This document shows, in pieces, positions 44,541 to 54,311 of a stretch of 64,000 bases of DNA; positions within the stretch are counted from its first letter, which is position 1, and every line of letters starts with the position of its first letter. The notes beneath the pieces are model-generated. The model saw only the letters and a program-made list of their open reading frames with translations. It did no database searches and was not told the origin of the DNA. Made by a program: the position numbers and the translations under genes. The DNA comes from Nostoc sp. LEGE 12450 (GTDB lineage Bacteria > Cyanobacteriota > Cyanobacteriia > Cyanobacteriales > Nostocaceae). The DNA lies in contig NZ_JADEXU010000016.1 in NCBI RefSeq assembly GCF_015206895.1, positions 1-64,000 of the forward strand, read 5' to 3'.

Positions 44541-45224
44541 ATGTATATCTATCAAGTTGAAATCTCAAATTTTTGTAATCTAACCTGTTCTTATTGTCCT
44601 CACCCATCTCAAGGTAGATCGAAAGGAAATATGTCTTTTTCTACATTTGTAGATGTTGTTGAATTAGCAATTCAATGTGGACAAAAAGACTTGTTTCTTA
44701 ACAATTTTGGAGAACCTTTACTTCATCCAGAATTATGTGATTTTATCGCCTATGCTAAAACAAAAGGAATTGAGTGCAATTTTATCACCAACGGTATACT
44801 CCTTGATGAGGCAATGGCATGGCGCTTGTCTGAATTAGGAATACACGATATTTATCTCTCGGAACATCTTGTTGGGCAGAAAGAGCGCATTCAAGAAATG
44901 TTTCAAGAAAAATCTATTCCTTTGTCTATCGTCTATACCTATAATCCTCATCAGCAGGAAAAGCATGATTGGGCTGGACAAGTTACTTCTAAAACTACAT
45001 CACGCCGAAGTTTAACTAGTACGATAGAAAAGCAAAAACCGTGCATTTTTGAAAGTAAAAAGCGAGTTGTTGTTTTGTGGGATGGGAGTATCAACACCTG
45101 TTGTATAGATGTAAATGGAACAGGTATTGTTGGTTCTGTTAAAGATTATCTTGGTAGAACACATGAATATGAATTTAATTCGATCCCGCTATGTAGCACT
45201 TGTGATTTAATGCGTGAAGAATAA
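44541..45224 (+). CDS. Small radical SAM protein with C-terminal cysteines
   Basis: This protein of about 228 residues starts at the ATG at 44541; a TTG nine codons upstream is an unlikely start. The radical SAM cluster cysteines are C12, C16 and C19 (CNLTCSYC), followed by NNFGEPLLHP, the SAM-binding region. The C-terminus has a short SPASM-like set of cysteines (NTCCIDVNG, LCSTCD), enough perhaps for one auxiliary cluster. Such enzymes modify peptides or amino acids by radical chemistry. It sits between the lectins and the third oxygenase. No precursor peptide is visible next to it. Confidence 0.85.
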   Translation: MYIYQVEISNFCNLTCSYCPHPSQGRSKGNMSFSTFVDVVELAIQCGQKDLFLNNFGEPLLHPELCDFIAYAKTKGIECNFITNGILLDEAMAWRLSELGIHDIYLSEHLVGQKERIQEMFQEKSIPLSIVYTYNPHQQEKHDWAGQVTSKTTSRRSLTSTIEKQKPCIFESKKRVVVLWDGSINTCCIDVNGTGIVGSVKDYLGRTHEYEFNSIPLCSTCDLMREE

Positions 45225-45312
45225 TTTTTGAATCAGGCAGAGAATTCTCTTTTTAGATAAATGCTATCAATTACCACGAAAAAATCATCAGTTTTTTAGG
45301 AATGTTTTAACT

Positions 45313-46320
45313 ATGACCTCAATCAATGAACTGGCAAAGCAAACAACTATTGCATCACAGATACCCATTATTGACTTTTACCCTTTTATTGTGGGTGACA
45401 GCAATACCAAAGCAGAAGTTGCTAATCAAATTTCTCGTGCTATTGAAGAAATGGGCTGCTTCTATTTAAAAAATGGAGTTTCCCAAACTTTAATCGACCA
45501 AGCCTTTACCGAAGCCGAGGGATTTTTTACACTGCCATTAGCAGAAAAAGAGAAAGTAGCCTCAGCAGTGACAGGGCGGAGTCGGGGTTACATACCCTTT
45601 GAGAAAATGTTCATTGGCGATCAACCAGGACAATTACATGAGTCCTTTAGTTTTGCTAATGAATTTGACCCAAACAAATCCGGGGCTGACGATTATACAG
45701 AGTCCTTGGATGTCCCTAATCAATGGCCAGAAAATCCGCCGGAATTTCGTCAAGTTTTGCAGCAATTCTTTGAAGCTAGCCAAGAATGTGCTTTGAATAT
45801 CCTAGAAGCAATGGCGATCGCCCTGCAACTACCAAATTCCTACTTTACCGATTTACATTCTCAGCAAAACCACGCCGGAGTTTTCAATTACTATCCCAAC
45901 ATTTCCCAAGCGCCAAAACTAGGACAAACTCGCTTTTTTGAACACACTGATTTAGGCAGTATCACCTTGCTATTTCAGGATCAAGGAGGAGGACTAGAAG
46001 TATACACACCCCAAGGAGAGTGGATTACCACCTCTTCAGTTCCTAATACCGTTTTGGTGATGGCAGCAGATATGATGTCACGATGGACAAACGATAAATT
46101 TTGCGCCACACCTCATCGCGTTTCCGTACCGACTGATTTTAAGAAAGTAAAAGAAAGGTACTCATTTAGCTTTTTTGTGATTCCTAATTACGAAGTAGAA
46201 GTCACTTGTCTAGAAAGTCTCTTAAAAGCCGATGAATCTCCTAACTATTCCCCAACATTTGTAGGCGATCATCTCCTAAAAAGAACCAAAGATAGAGCCA
46301 CAAAATATGGGCGTAGTTAA
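45313..46320 (+). CDS. 2-Oxoglutarate/Fe(II) oxygenase, isopenicillin N synthase-like (copy 3)
   Basis: This 335-residue member of the four-gene oxygenase set has an N-terminal IPIIDFYPF, iron ligands in FEHTDLGS and TPHRV, and RYSFSFF. It carries an insertion near residues 95-125 (EKMFIGDQPGQLHES) that the other copies lack, which could reshape the active-site entrance. It is closest in general layout to copy 1. It lies apart from copies 1 and 2 by 11 kb and is followed 128 bp later by copy 4. Confidence 0.9.
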   Translation: MTSINELAKQTTIASQIPIIDFYPFIVGDSNTKAEVANQISRAIEEMGCFYLKNGVSQTLIDQAFTEAEGFFTLPLAEKEKVASAVTGRSRGYIPFEKMFIGDQPGQLHESFSFANEFDPNKSGADDYTESLDVPNQWPENPPEFRQVLQQFFEASQECALNILEAMAIALQLPNSYFTDLHSQQNHAGVFNYYPNISQAPKLGQTRFFEHTDLGSITLLFQDQGGGLEVYTPQGEWITTSSVPNTVLVMAADMMSRWTNDKFCATPHRVSVPTDFKKVKERYSFSFFVIPNYEVEVTCLESLLKADESPNYSPTFVGDHLLKRTKDRATKYGRS

Positions 46321-46448
46321 TCCTAATTCGTAATTTATCATCCAGGAGATCCCGATGCGAAATTTCATTAACTCCTAGCAAATACTCATCAAAATACTCA
46401 GCGTACCTTTGCGCTTACTTTGCGTTCCTCTGCGTTTAAAAATAACTT

Positions 46449-47402
46449 ATGAACTCCATTAAAAACCTTGAAAAACAGCCTGTAATTTCAACGCAAATTC
46501 CCATACTTGACTTCCACCAGTTTAATGCCGAGCAAGTCTTACAGGCCATTCAAGAAGTTGGCTGCTTTTACCTGAAAAATTGTGTTCCCCAAAATGCAAT
46601 TGACCAAGCCTTTGGTAATGCTAATGGCTTCTTTGCGCTACCAGAGGTAGAAAAAAGACAACTAGCTTGGAAAGACGGCGCGGCTCTCGGATACTTTTAC
46701 ACTAAATATAACGGTGACTTTCGGGAGGCTTTCGTCTTTGGCGAGGCAGTTTTAACAGAACAGATCGATACAGATTCCCCAGTGGCGCAGCAGGTTCATC
46801 AACATCTGGGACAGCATCCCGCTTTCCGTGATGCTGTGCAGCAATTATTTACAGCTTGTCATGACGCTGGTAATCGTATTCTCAAAGCGATCGCCATTGC
46901 CCTAAACTTACCAGAATCTTACTTTAGCGATCGCCATCCTCAACAAGCCGACTATGGGCTGTTGCATCGCTACTATGAAGTATCCGAACCTCCCCAACCC
47001 GGAGAAGCCCGCTTCGAGGAACATACAGATTGGGGCAGTCTTTCCTTACTGTTTCAGGATGAAAATGGCGGACTAGAGGTTTGCACCAATGCCGGAGAAT
47101 GGATTGCTGCGCCCCCACTTCCTAACACAGCGATAGTCTTTATTGCAGATGTCATGCAGCGATGGACAAACGATAAATTCCCTGCTACCAAACATCGGGT
47201 ACTAATGCCAGCCAATGCCCGTAGTCTTCCAGAAAGATACTCCTTAGCTTTCTTTCTCTCTCCTGGCGATGATACAGAGATTGCCTGCATTGAAAATTGC
47301 TTAGATGCAGGCGAATCTCCTAAATACCCCCCAATTCTTACAAAAGAATATTACAAGCAGAAAACTGAAGATTTAGCAAAAAGGTTTAATGGTTCTAAAT
47401 GA
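46449..47402 (+). CDS. 2-Oxoglutarate/Fe(II) oxygenase, isopenicillin N synthase-like (copy 4)
   Basis: This 317-residue fourth paralogue has IPILDFHQF, iron ligands in EEHTDWGS and TKHRV, and RYSLAFF. The N-terminal part is shorter than in the others. The C-terminal half is close to copy 1 (GGLEVCTNAGEWIAAP and QRWTNDKFPATKHRV), suggesting common descent. A CGCAGAGG-type repeat and a short gap precede it. It ends 20 bp from the end of the convergent aldo/keto reductase gene. Confidence 0.9.
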   Translation: MNSIKNLEKQPVISTQIPILDFHQFNAEQVLQAIQEVGCFYLKNCVPQNAIDQAFGNANGFFALPEVEKRQLAWKDGAALGYFYTKYNGDFREAFVFGEAVLTEQIDTDSPVAQQVHQHLGQHPAFRDAVQQLFTACHDAGNRILKAIAIALNLPESYFSDRHPQQADYGLLHRYYEVSEPPQPGEARFEEHTDWGSLSLLFQDENGGLEVCTNAGEWIAAPPLPNTAIVFIADVMQRWTNDKFPATKHRVLMPANARSLPERYSLAFFLSPGDDTEIACIENCLDAGESPKYPPILTKEYYKQKTEDLAKRFNGSK

Positions 47403-47422
47403 AAGGGAATGGGGAATGGGAA

Positions 47423-48262
47423 TTACCAATTTTCAAGCAGGGCGATAGGTGCAGATGGTGGGGGAAAAGCAACGTCCAAAGCACTCAATTCTTCTGTTGT
47501 TAACTGCAAATCGAGGGCAGCGCGATTCTGTTCAACGTGGGCGATACTGCTGGCTTTGGGAAAAACTATCACCTCTTGATGCAACAACCAAGCGATCGCC
47601 ACTTGTGCAACTGTTACGCCGCGCTGTTGGGCAATTGATTGCAATTTGGGATGTTTGAGTAGTTCACCTTGTAACAAAGGCGAATGTGCCATGATCGGGA
47701 TTTCTCTTTGCCGACACCACGATAACAACTTCCACTCACCATTACGATGCTGCAAATTGTAGGGGATTTGATTTGTCGCAATGGCTTCACCTCCAGGTAA
47801 AGCACTGGCTTCTTGCATATCCTCAACATCAAAATTGCCAACACCATAATCTCGAATCTTGCCAGATTGTTTCAACGTCTCAAATGCTGCCAAAGTTTCT
47901 GATAACTCTACAGGCCCCCGCCAATGCAATAAATAAAGGTCGAGATAATCTGTCTGCAAGCGCCGTAAACTGTTTTCGCAAGCTGCGATCGCCCCTTGCC
48001 CAATCGCATTACGAGGCGCAACCTTACTAACGAGAAAGACTGATGAACGACAATTAGCGATCGCTTCGCCAATTAACGTTTCCGCTCTACCCTCACCGTA
48101 AATCTCTGCCGTATCAATCAACGTCATCCCTAAATCGATTCCGCGACGCAAAGCAGCAATCTCATTCTCACGCTGGGCGATCGCTTCACCCAGTCCCGCA
48201 GTCCCCATTCCCAATACTGGCATCAATTGACCAGATGGTAAACAGATATTTTTCATCAGCAA
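47423..48262 (-). CDS. Aldo/keto reductase
   Basis: This 279-residue AKR-fold protein has the catalytic tetrad visible as D and Y in LIDTAEIYGEGRAE, K in VSKVAP and H in LLHWRG, and the NADPH-binding end IVFPKASSIAHV. It reduces aldehydes or ketones with NADPH. It is transcribed against the neighbouring genes, so it may be outside the biosynthetic operon although it is surrounded by it. The substrate is unknown. Confidence 0.9.
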   Translation of the reverse strand: MLMKNICLPSGQLMPVLGMGTAGLGEAIAQRENEIAALRRGIDLGMTLIDTAEIYGEGRAETLIGEAIANCRSSVFLVSKVAPRNAIGQGAIAACENSLRRLQTDYLDLYLLHWRGPVELSETLAAFETLKQSGKIRDYGVGNFDVEDMQEASALPGGEAIATNQIPYNLQHRNGEWKLLSWCRQREIPIMAHSPLLQGELLKHPKLQSIAQQRGVTVAQVAIAWLLHQEVIVFPKASSIAHVEQNRAALDLQLTTEELSALDVAFPPPSAPIALLENW

Positions 48263-48431
48263 TTTCTTAACTTAAAACTTACAAACTAACTCCATTTATT
48301 GTCAAATATTATTGAATAATAAAACACAATTTTTAGATTAATTTAGAATAACAATAATCACGACTAAAAATTGGATTATTTCTTACCATTAAATTTGGTT
48401 TTATTTCCAAAAATTATCTAAATTCCTCATT

Positions 48432-49703
48432 ATGAAAATAGCTTTTTTTGATTATCCTGTTACTCTAGCTGAACCACCTAAAACCGGGGGAATACGCCTA
48501 GTATCTTATGCTTTGGCGCTGCGTTTGGCTCGTGCTGGTCATGAGGTTTTATTTTATGGATCAAAAGGTCACTATCAAGAATTGGAATACCACGAAGATG
48601 GGATTACCTATCGCCGCATCCCTGAATCATGGCTCGATAAAATATTAGAACCACTAAACTTTCTTGATATCTGGAATATCTCCCATCCTCAACGACCTTT
48701 TTATGCCTCTAAATTATTTTATTGTGAATTTTACCGACAAGTCGCCAAGGATATTCAAGCACAGCAATGTGATGTAATTCATATAAACATTGTTTTTCAA
48801 TTCGTTCCCCTCATCCGTGCTTATAACCCCCAAGCGAAAATTGTCTTACATATACATAGTGATTTTTTACCATTGTTCGATCCAATAATGGTTGAACAAC
48901 ATCTTAAGTCAGTCGATTTAGTAATTGGATGCAGCGATTATCTAAAAAATCAGGTTCGTAAATACTTGCCTCACGTTAACAGCCAAACTTTATATAACGG
49001 TGCAGATACTCGTCACTTCGCTGTCCCTAATCATCACAATAGAGAAGCAAAGAAAAAAGATATTAAACAAATCCTTTTTGTGGGCAGAATCTCACCAGAG
49101 AAGGGTATACACGTTTTAATTGATGCCTTTAATAAAGTAGTGTCTCGTTATCCTCAAGTACAGCTAAAACTTGTCGGTTCAGAAACTGCATTAGTACCGT
49201 GGTACACACTTGATAGAGAAGATCCGCAAATTCAGAATATTCATCCTTATTACCAAGGTAGCTATCGAAAGCAATTGCAAGAGCGAATTGCTTCTCACGC
49301 CGCCAATTCGGTTTTTTTTCTGGGCAAAGTTCCCCATTTCGAGCTATTTGAGTATTATCAGCAAGCAAATATATTTATTTTTCCATCTGTTTGGAATGAG
49401 GCATTTGGAATGCCGATTATCGAAGCAATGTCGATGGGATTGCCTGTTATTGCTACCCGTGGGGGTGCTTTCCCCGAACTCATAGAGGATGGGAAAACAG
49501 GATTATTGGTCGAACGCGGGGATGTGGATGCTTTAGCTGACGCGATGCTGCGGCTGCTTTTAGATGACAATCTCAGAATTGCAATGGGAGAACTTGGAAA
49601 CCGCCAAGCAGTTGAAAAGTTTGATTGGGATCATCAGGCGCAAAAGCTATTGCACCAATATCAAGCAATAAAAAGTTTGAATATGCATACACTTAGGAGT
49701 TGA
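48432..49703 (+). CDS. GT4-family glycosyltransferase
   Basis: This 423-residue GT-B protein has the acceptor-side PPKTGGIRLVSYALALRLARAGHEV at the N-terminus, LFVGRISPEKGIHVLIDAF at the start of the donor half, and the retaining-type motif EAFGMPIIEAMSMGLPVIATRGG that binds the nucleotide sugar. It would transfer a sugar from an activated donor. In the cluster it is the best candidate for glycosylating the peptide, as suomilides and banyasides are glycosides; lipid or cell-wall glycosylation cannot be excluded. Its stop lies against the start of the MFS gene. Confidence 0.9.
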   Translation: MKIAFFDYPVTLAEPPKTGGIRLVSYALALRLARAGHEVLFYGSKGHYQELEYHEDGITYRRIPESWLDKILEPLNFLDIWNISHPQRPFYASKLFYCEFYRQVAKDIQAQQCDVIHINIVFQFVPLIRAYNPQAKIVLHIHSDFLPLFDPIMVEQHLKSVDLVIGCSDYLKNQVRKYLPHVNSQTLYNGADTRHFAVPNHHNREAKKKDIKQILFVGRISPEKGIHVLIDAFNKVVSRYPQVQLKLVGSETALVPWYTLDREDPQIQNIHPYYQGSYRKQLQERIASHAANSVFFLGKVPHFELFEYYQQANIFIFPSVWNEAFGMPIIEAMSMGLPVIATRGGAFPELIEDGKTGLLVERGDVDALADAMLRLLLDDNLRIAMGELGNRQAVEKFDWDHQAQKLLHQYQAIKSLNMHTLRS

Positions 49704-49705
49704 TC

Positions 49706-51091
49706 GTGTTAGCAAGTATAGAAAAAACGCCACTGACTATTTTCCGTGAGATGAAACTGTTTATCATTGTTTGGGTGGGACAACTAATTGCATCTATTGG
49801 TAGCAGCATCACCGCATTTGCTTTGGATGTTTGGGTTTACGAACAGACAGGTTCTGTCACTCAATTTGCTCTTATTACCCTTTCCAATACTTTACCTTTA
49901 ATCTTACTTGCACCTGTAGCTGGGTTATTAGTGGATCGCTGGGATCGTAGATGGACAATGATTCTCAGCGATTTATTTGCAACTTTAGCAACAGTGGCGA
50001 TCGGTGCTTTATTTATCATCGGTCGATTGGAAGTGTGGCACATTTACTTAGCCAATACCTTCAGTGCTATCTTCATGGCTTTTCAGATACCCGCTTTCAT
50101 CGCTTCTATAACCCTATTAGTACCAAAACAGCACCTTGGTCGTGCCAATGGAATGCTGAGTTTCATGAACGGTACGGCGCGGCTTGTTGCACCACCTTTA
50201 GGAGGTATCTTGCTAGGGATGATTTCTCTGCAAGGCATTATTGCGCTGCATCTAACTACCGTATTTTTGAGTATTACTCTTTTGTTGCTGGTTCAGTTTC
50301 CTAAATCCAGCACTCCTGCTGTTGCAATTGAGGAAAGTTCTTTTCTTAAAGAAACAACTTATGGATTAACCTATTTATTGGCTCGGCCAGGACTACTAGG
50401 AGTATTAATTATCTCAGCTTATAGCCTTTTTCTTGTAGGATGTGTTCAGGTTATCACTATACCTCTGGTGTTATCTTTTGCTCCCGTAACAGTTTTAGGG
50501 ACTATTCTTTCGCTCTTTGGCGTTGCTATTTTAGCGGGGGGTTTACTGATTGGTATCTGGGGAGGTCTAGAGCGTAACATGAATACGATATATAGCTGTA
50601 TGTTGCTCACGGGTGTGTTTCTTCTTGTTGCCGGTTTGCAAGCTTCTATTTTTGTTTTCATAGTCGGCATCTTCTTATTCTTTTTGATCCGACCAATAAT
50701 TGCTAGTTCAACCCAAGCTATTTTTCAGTCGAAAGTAGAACCATTAGTGCAGGGTAGAGTCTTTTCTATTAAAGGAGCGATCGAAGCTGTAGGTTTACCT
50801 CTAGGCTATATTACGATAGGGCCTTTGGCAGAAAAGGTGTTTGAACCTTTAATGGCTACTGATGGTTTTTTGGCAGGTAGTATCGGACAAATTATTGGTG
50901 TCGGCACAGGTCGTGGTATGGGACTTCTATGCATCATCATGGGAATTTTGACTATTTCAGCAACTTGTATCGCCTACTTCTACCCTCGCTTACGATTTGT
51001 GGAAGATGAACTACCTGATGTGATTGATGAAGTTGCGTTGGCTAGGCCCGCCGCAGGCATCGCAGCTATACCGACCTCAGACATCCTCTAA
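49706..51091 (+). CDS. MFS exporter
   Basis: This protein of about 461 residues has twelve predicted membrane helices and the MFS loop LLVDRWDRRWTMILSD between helices 2 and 3. It resembles the enterobactin-exporter/macrolide-efflux group. I chose GTG 49706 because AGGAG at 49695-49699 stands at the right distance. The C-terminal residues (ARPAAGIAAIPTS) come from a GGCCCGCCGCAGGCATCGCA-type dispersed repeat that has been read into the gene. It is likely co-transcribed with the glycosyltransferase and may export the product. Confidence 0.88.
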   Translation: MLASIEKTPLTIFREMKLFIIVWVGQLIASIGSSITAFALDVWVYEQTGSVTQFALITLSNTLPLILLAPVAGLLVDRWDRRWTMILSDLFATLATVAIGALFIIGRLEVWHIYLANTFSAIFMAFQIPAFIASITLLVPKQHLGRANGMLSFMNGTARLVAPPLGGILLGMISLQGIIALHLTTVFLSITLLLLVQFPKSSTPAVAIEESSFLKETTYGLTYLLARPGLLGVLIISAYSLFLVGCVQVITIPLVLSFAPVTVLGTILSLFGVAILAGGLLIGIWGGLERNMNTIYSCMLLTGVFLLVAGLQASIFVFIVGIFLFFLIRPIIASSTQAIFQSKVEPLVQGRVFSIKGAIEAVGLPLGYITIGPLAEKVFEPLMATDGFLAGSIGQIIGVGTGRGMGLLCIIMGILTISATCIAYFYPRLRFVEDELPDVIDEVALARPAAGIAAIPTSDIL

Positions 51092-51108
51092 GTTCTGAGA
51101 GGATGTCT
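51079..51108 (+). terminator. Likely terminator of the GT-MFS pair
   Basis: AGACATCCTCT and AGAGGATGTCT form a perfect 11-bp stem with an 8-base loop; the MFS stop codon overlaps the end of the left arm and the loop. A T-rich stretch (TTATTTTTTA) begins about 11 bases later, so it is not a textbook terminator but the most stable hairpin here. Confidence 0.55.
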
Positions 51109-51274
51109 TACTCAAACTCTTATTTTTTAGTTAACTAAAAACAAACTAGGTAAGTAATGATGATTTACGAAAAAGCAATAACTAAAAAGCTTATCCAGTA
51201 AAATTTTCCGGCTATATTTGCCTTTACTTCAGTTATACACTCATAGAAAATTTTCGACGTACTCATTATAAAAT

Positions 51275-53275
51275 ATGCAAGCCCAAGTTCTTCGTAATCA
51301 AACCTTAAAAGATACTACTTCTCCATTGTCGGCTTTTAATCAATTTTGGGAGAATGTTAGAGCGATCGTAGGGCCTTATTGGTATCCAACAGAACCAGGA
51401 GAAAGAGCATTTTCAGACGTGATTCGCGCATGGGGGATGCTCGTTCTCTTGATCTTATTAATAATCGCGCTTGTGGGCGTAACTGCCTTCAATACCTTCA
51501 TTAGTAACTATTTAGTCAATGTCATCATTGAAGAGAAAGATATTACTAAGTTTACTCAAACCTTATCAATTTACGGCGTTAGCCTGATCTGCGTAACCTT
51601 CTTGGTAGGATTTTCTAAGTTTGTCAGAAAAAAAATTGCTCTTGATTGGTACAAATGGCTAAATAATCGCACGTTATCAAAATATTTGAGTAAGCGTGCT
51701 TATTATAGAATCAATTTTAAATCTGATGTTGATAACCCAGATCAACGTATAGCTCAAGAAATTGAACCCGTTACCAGTAATGCTCTGAGTTTTTCAGCTA
51801 CTTTTTTAGAAAAAGTGCTGGAAATGACGGCTTTTTTAGCAATTGTTTGGTCAATTTCCCAACAGATTGCTATTGTTATGCTTGTTTATACGGTCATAGG
51901 AAATTTGATTGCTATTTATTTAACTCAAGAATTGAATAAGATTAATCAAGAGGAACTTGAACTTAAAGCTGAATATAATTATTCCCTAACTCATGTTCGT
52001 AATCACGCTGAATCAATAGCTTTTTTTCAAGGAGAAAACCAAGAATCAAATATAATTCAGCGTCGGTTCAGTAATCTCCTAAAAAATATTGAACGCAAGA
52101 TTAATTGGGAGAGAGGTAAGGAAATTTTTAACAGAGGATATCAGGCTATTATCCAAATATTTCCGTTTCTAGTACTTGGTCCATTATATATTAATGGTGA
52201 AATTGATTTCGGACAAGTTGGTCAAGCCAGTTTAGCTACTGGTTTGTTTGCTAACGCTATGGCAGAATTAATTAATGAATTTGGAACTTCGGGACGATTT
52301 TCTAGCTATGTTGAGCGTTTATCTGATTTTTCAAATGCTTTAGAAGAAGTAACTAAGCAACCCGAAAATATCAGTACTATTAAAACAATAGAAGAAAACC
52401 ATCTTGCTTTTGAAAATGTCACCTTACAAACGCCCAACTATGAACAGGTAATCGTTGAAGATTTATCGTTATCTGTTCAACCAGGAGAAGGTTTATTGAT
52501 TGTCGGCCCCAGTGGTCGAGGTAAAAGTTCTCTATTGAGAGCGATCGCTGGTTTGTGGAATGCCGGAACTGGCCGTTTAGTGCGACCTCCATTAGAAGAA
52601 GTTTTATTTTTACCCCAACGCCCATATATAATTTTGGGAACTTTGCGCGAACAATTGCTCTATCCTAATACCAGTCGTCAAATGACTGATGCAGAACTCA
52701 AAAAAGTTTTGCAACAGGTCAACTTACAAAACTTACTGAGTCGAGTTGATGGCTTTGATACAGAAGTTCCTTGGGAAAATATATTATCGATGGGAGAACA
52801 ACAACGTCTTGCTTTCGCACGACTGTTGGTTACTCATCCTAGCTTTACTATATTGGATGAAGCAACAAGTGCTTTAGATTTGAAAAATGAAGGAAGTTTA
52901 TATCAACAGTTACAATCAACGAAAACAACATTTATCAGTGTTGGGCATCGCGAAAGCCTGTTTGATTATCATCAATGGGTTTTGGAACTTGCACAAGATT
53001 CCAGTTGGCAACTTGTGACTGTTCAAGATTATCGCAATCAAAAAACAATAAATATTCAAAGCACGCCTAATAATGAGTCGCAAAATCAATCTCAAACATT
53101 GACAGAAACAATCACAAGTGAAAAGCTCACTCATAAGGAAATAAGTGAATTAACTAACTATTCCATTAGCACTATTAGAAGTAAGGCAAGCAAAGGAGAT
53201 TCTATTACTACTAGGGATGGCTTGACGTATCGCTATGACAAGAACTCAAGTGTGTTGAAATGGCTGAGAGTTTAG
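51275..53275 (+). CDS. SbmA/BacA-like ABC exporter (fused TMD-NBD) with C-terminal extension
   Basis: This 666-residue ABC_membrane_2-type transporter begins YWYPTEPGERAFSDVIRAWG, typical of cyanobacterial relatives of SbmA and peroxisomal acyl carriers. Six membrane helices span about residues 45-330. The nucleotide-binding domain has Walker A GPSGRGKSS, signature LSMGEQQR and Walker B ILDEATSALD. After the usual end there is an unusual tail of about 60 residues (LTHKEISELTNYSISTIRSK) that resembles a small helix-turn-helix. The family moves peptides and lipids and appears in several cyanobacterial peptide clusters, so it may export the product. Confidence 0.88.
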   Translation: MQAQVLRNQTLKDTTSPLSAFNQFWENVRAIVGPYWYPTEPGERAFSDVIRAWGMLVLLILLIIALVGVTAFNTFISNYLVNVIIEEKDITKFTQTLSIYGVSLICVTFLVGFSKFVRKKIALDWYKWLNNRTLSKYLSKRAYYRINFKSDVDNPDQRIAQEIEPVTSNALSFSATFLEKVLEMTAFLAIVWSISQQIAIVMLVYTVIGNLIAIYLTQELNKINQEELELKAEYNYSLTHVRNHAESIAFFQGENQESNIIQRRFSNLLKNIERKINWERGKEIFNRGYQAIIQIFPFLVLGPLYINGEIDFGQVGQASLATGLFANAMAELINEFGTSGRFSSYVERLSDFSNALEEVTKQPENISTIKTIEENHLAFENVTLQTPNYEQVIVEDLSLSVQPGEGLLIVGPSGRGKSSLLRAIAGLWNAGTGRLVRPPLEEVLFLPQRPYIILGTLREQLLYPNTSRQMTDAELKKVLQQVNLQNLLSRVDGFDTEVPWENILSMGEQQRLAFARLLVTHPSFTILDEATSALDLKNEGSLYQQLQSTKTTFISVGHRESLFDYHQWVLELAQDSSWQLVTVQDYRNQKTINIQSTPNNESQNQSQTLTETITSEKLTHKEISELTNYSISTIRSKASKGDSITTRDGLTYRYDKNSSVLKWLRV

Positions 53276-53339
53276 CGGTTTGACAATTTTAGAGTTTAGG
53301 TCGCACCTTTGATGAGCTTTTAGCGCAACTTGGATTTTG

Positions 53340-53445
53340 GTGAAGCAGCGCGGTCTTCTCCCAAAGGGAGATGCCAAAGGCATTAGCGAGGTACGAGCGT
53401 CTGGGGGTTTCCCCCATGAGCGACTGCACCAAGCCGAAGGGATTG
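53340..53445. repeat. Cyanobacterial dispersed repeat block
   Basis: GCAGCGCGGTCTTCTCCCAA, then GGGAGATGCCAAAGGC, then GGGGGTTTCCCCCATGAGCG form nested small palindromes. These are typical dispersed repeats of Nostoc genomes. They mark the right edge of the biosynthetic region. Confidence 0.65.
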
Positions 53446-53748
53446 ACCCTATAGATAGCTCTGAAAGAAACTAGCAGGCATCTACTGAATTATCGCCTGT
53501 GAAAGAATAGTTTTCTATTTTGATTTGTAAAAATCGCGCTTGCTCAGAACCCCAACTTTTTTAAAAAGTTGAGGTTATTGTTGTTAACGAATTAATTACT
53601 TATACTGGCGTGTATAGCAATCTGGTTTATTGTTAACATAATTATGTATGAAAGAATTTAACACCAAAGAAAACAGGCAAAAGTAGGGGCGGGTTTAAAA
53701 ATATTATTAATTACTAATGATAATCTTGGCGAAGCCACTCCTACTTGT

Positions 53749-54050
53749 TCAATAATCAAATAAAATTGCTATAGTTTGATATTGATTACATAACTGCGTA
53801 AGTCCTGATTGCATATCACGTAGTATCAGATTGTTAGGGATTTTGTTGTCTAACCTGGATAATGTGAAATAAACCCAGCTTTCCCACGCCATCCACTCAG
53901 TCCACTGCGGTGCATCTGTCACCAGTTGAGCAAATTTGTCATCTCCACATTCTCAAACTCCAGCATCACACCTCGATGCCCACCACTCTTGCCCAAAGGA
54001 ATAATTGTATTGCCCATCTCGTCTTTTGAGCGATGGCGCTGTTTCGCCCG
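53749..54050 (-). pseudogene. Frameshifted relic of an unknown cyanobacterial protein
   Basis: On the minus strand, one frame gives MGNTIIPLGKSGGHRGVMLE and FEN; then the frame shifts and continues DKFAQLVTDAPQWTEWM until a TGA near 53749. The same words (GVMLEFE, DKFAQL, AP.W.EWM) appear without shift in the fragment at 62948-63300, so the two are paralogues. Function is not recognised. The rest of the 53276-54311 gap shows only repeats and AT-rich sequence. Confidence 0.55.
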
Positions 54051-54311
54051 CCGTAGGCGATCGCCAGCCGCAAGCAGAGGCTAAAAATGCTTTTAAAAAC
54101 CTAAAAGTAAGAAACTTTGGAACTTAGGTTTTTACTTGGGTTGCCACAATGGAGTGATATCAAGGTTTTTAGCAGCAGATACGGCATTCCAACCTACTTA
54201 GTACGGTTTACACCTCTTTAGCTTTTGTAAAGCTATTGTAATATTTATTTATATAAAGCAATGTTTGCTTACATAAGCAAACTCAAATATAAAGAGTAGG
54301 TAATAAAAGCG

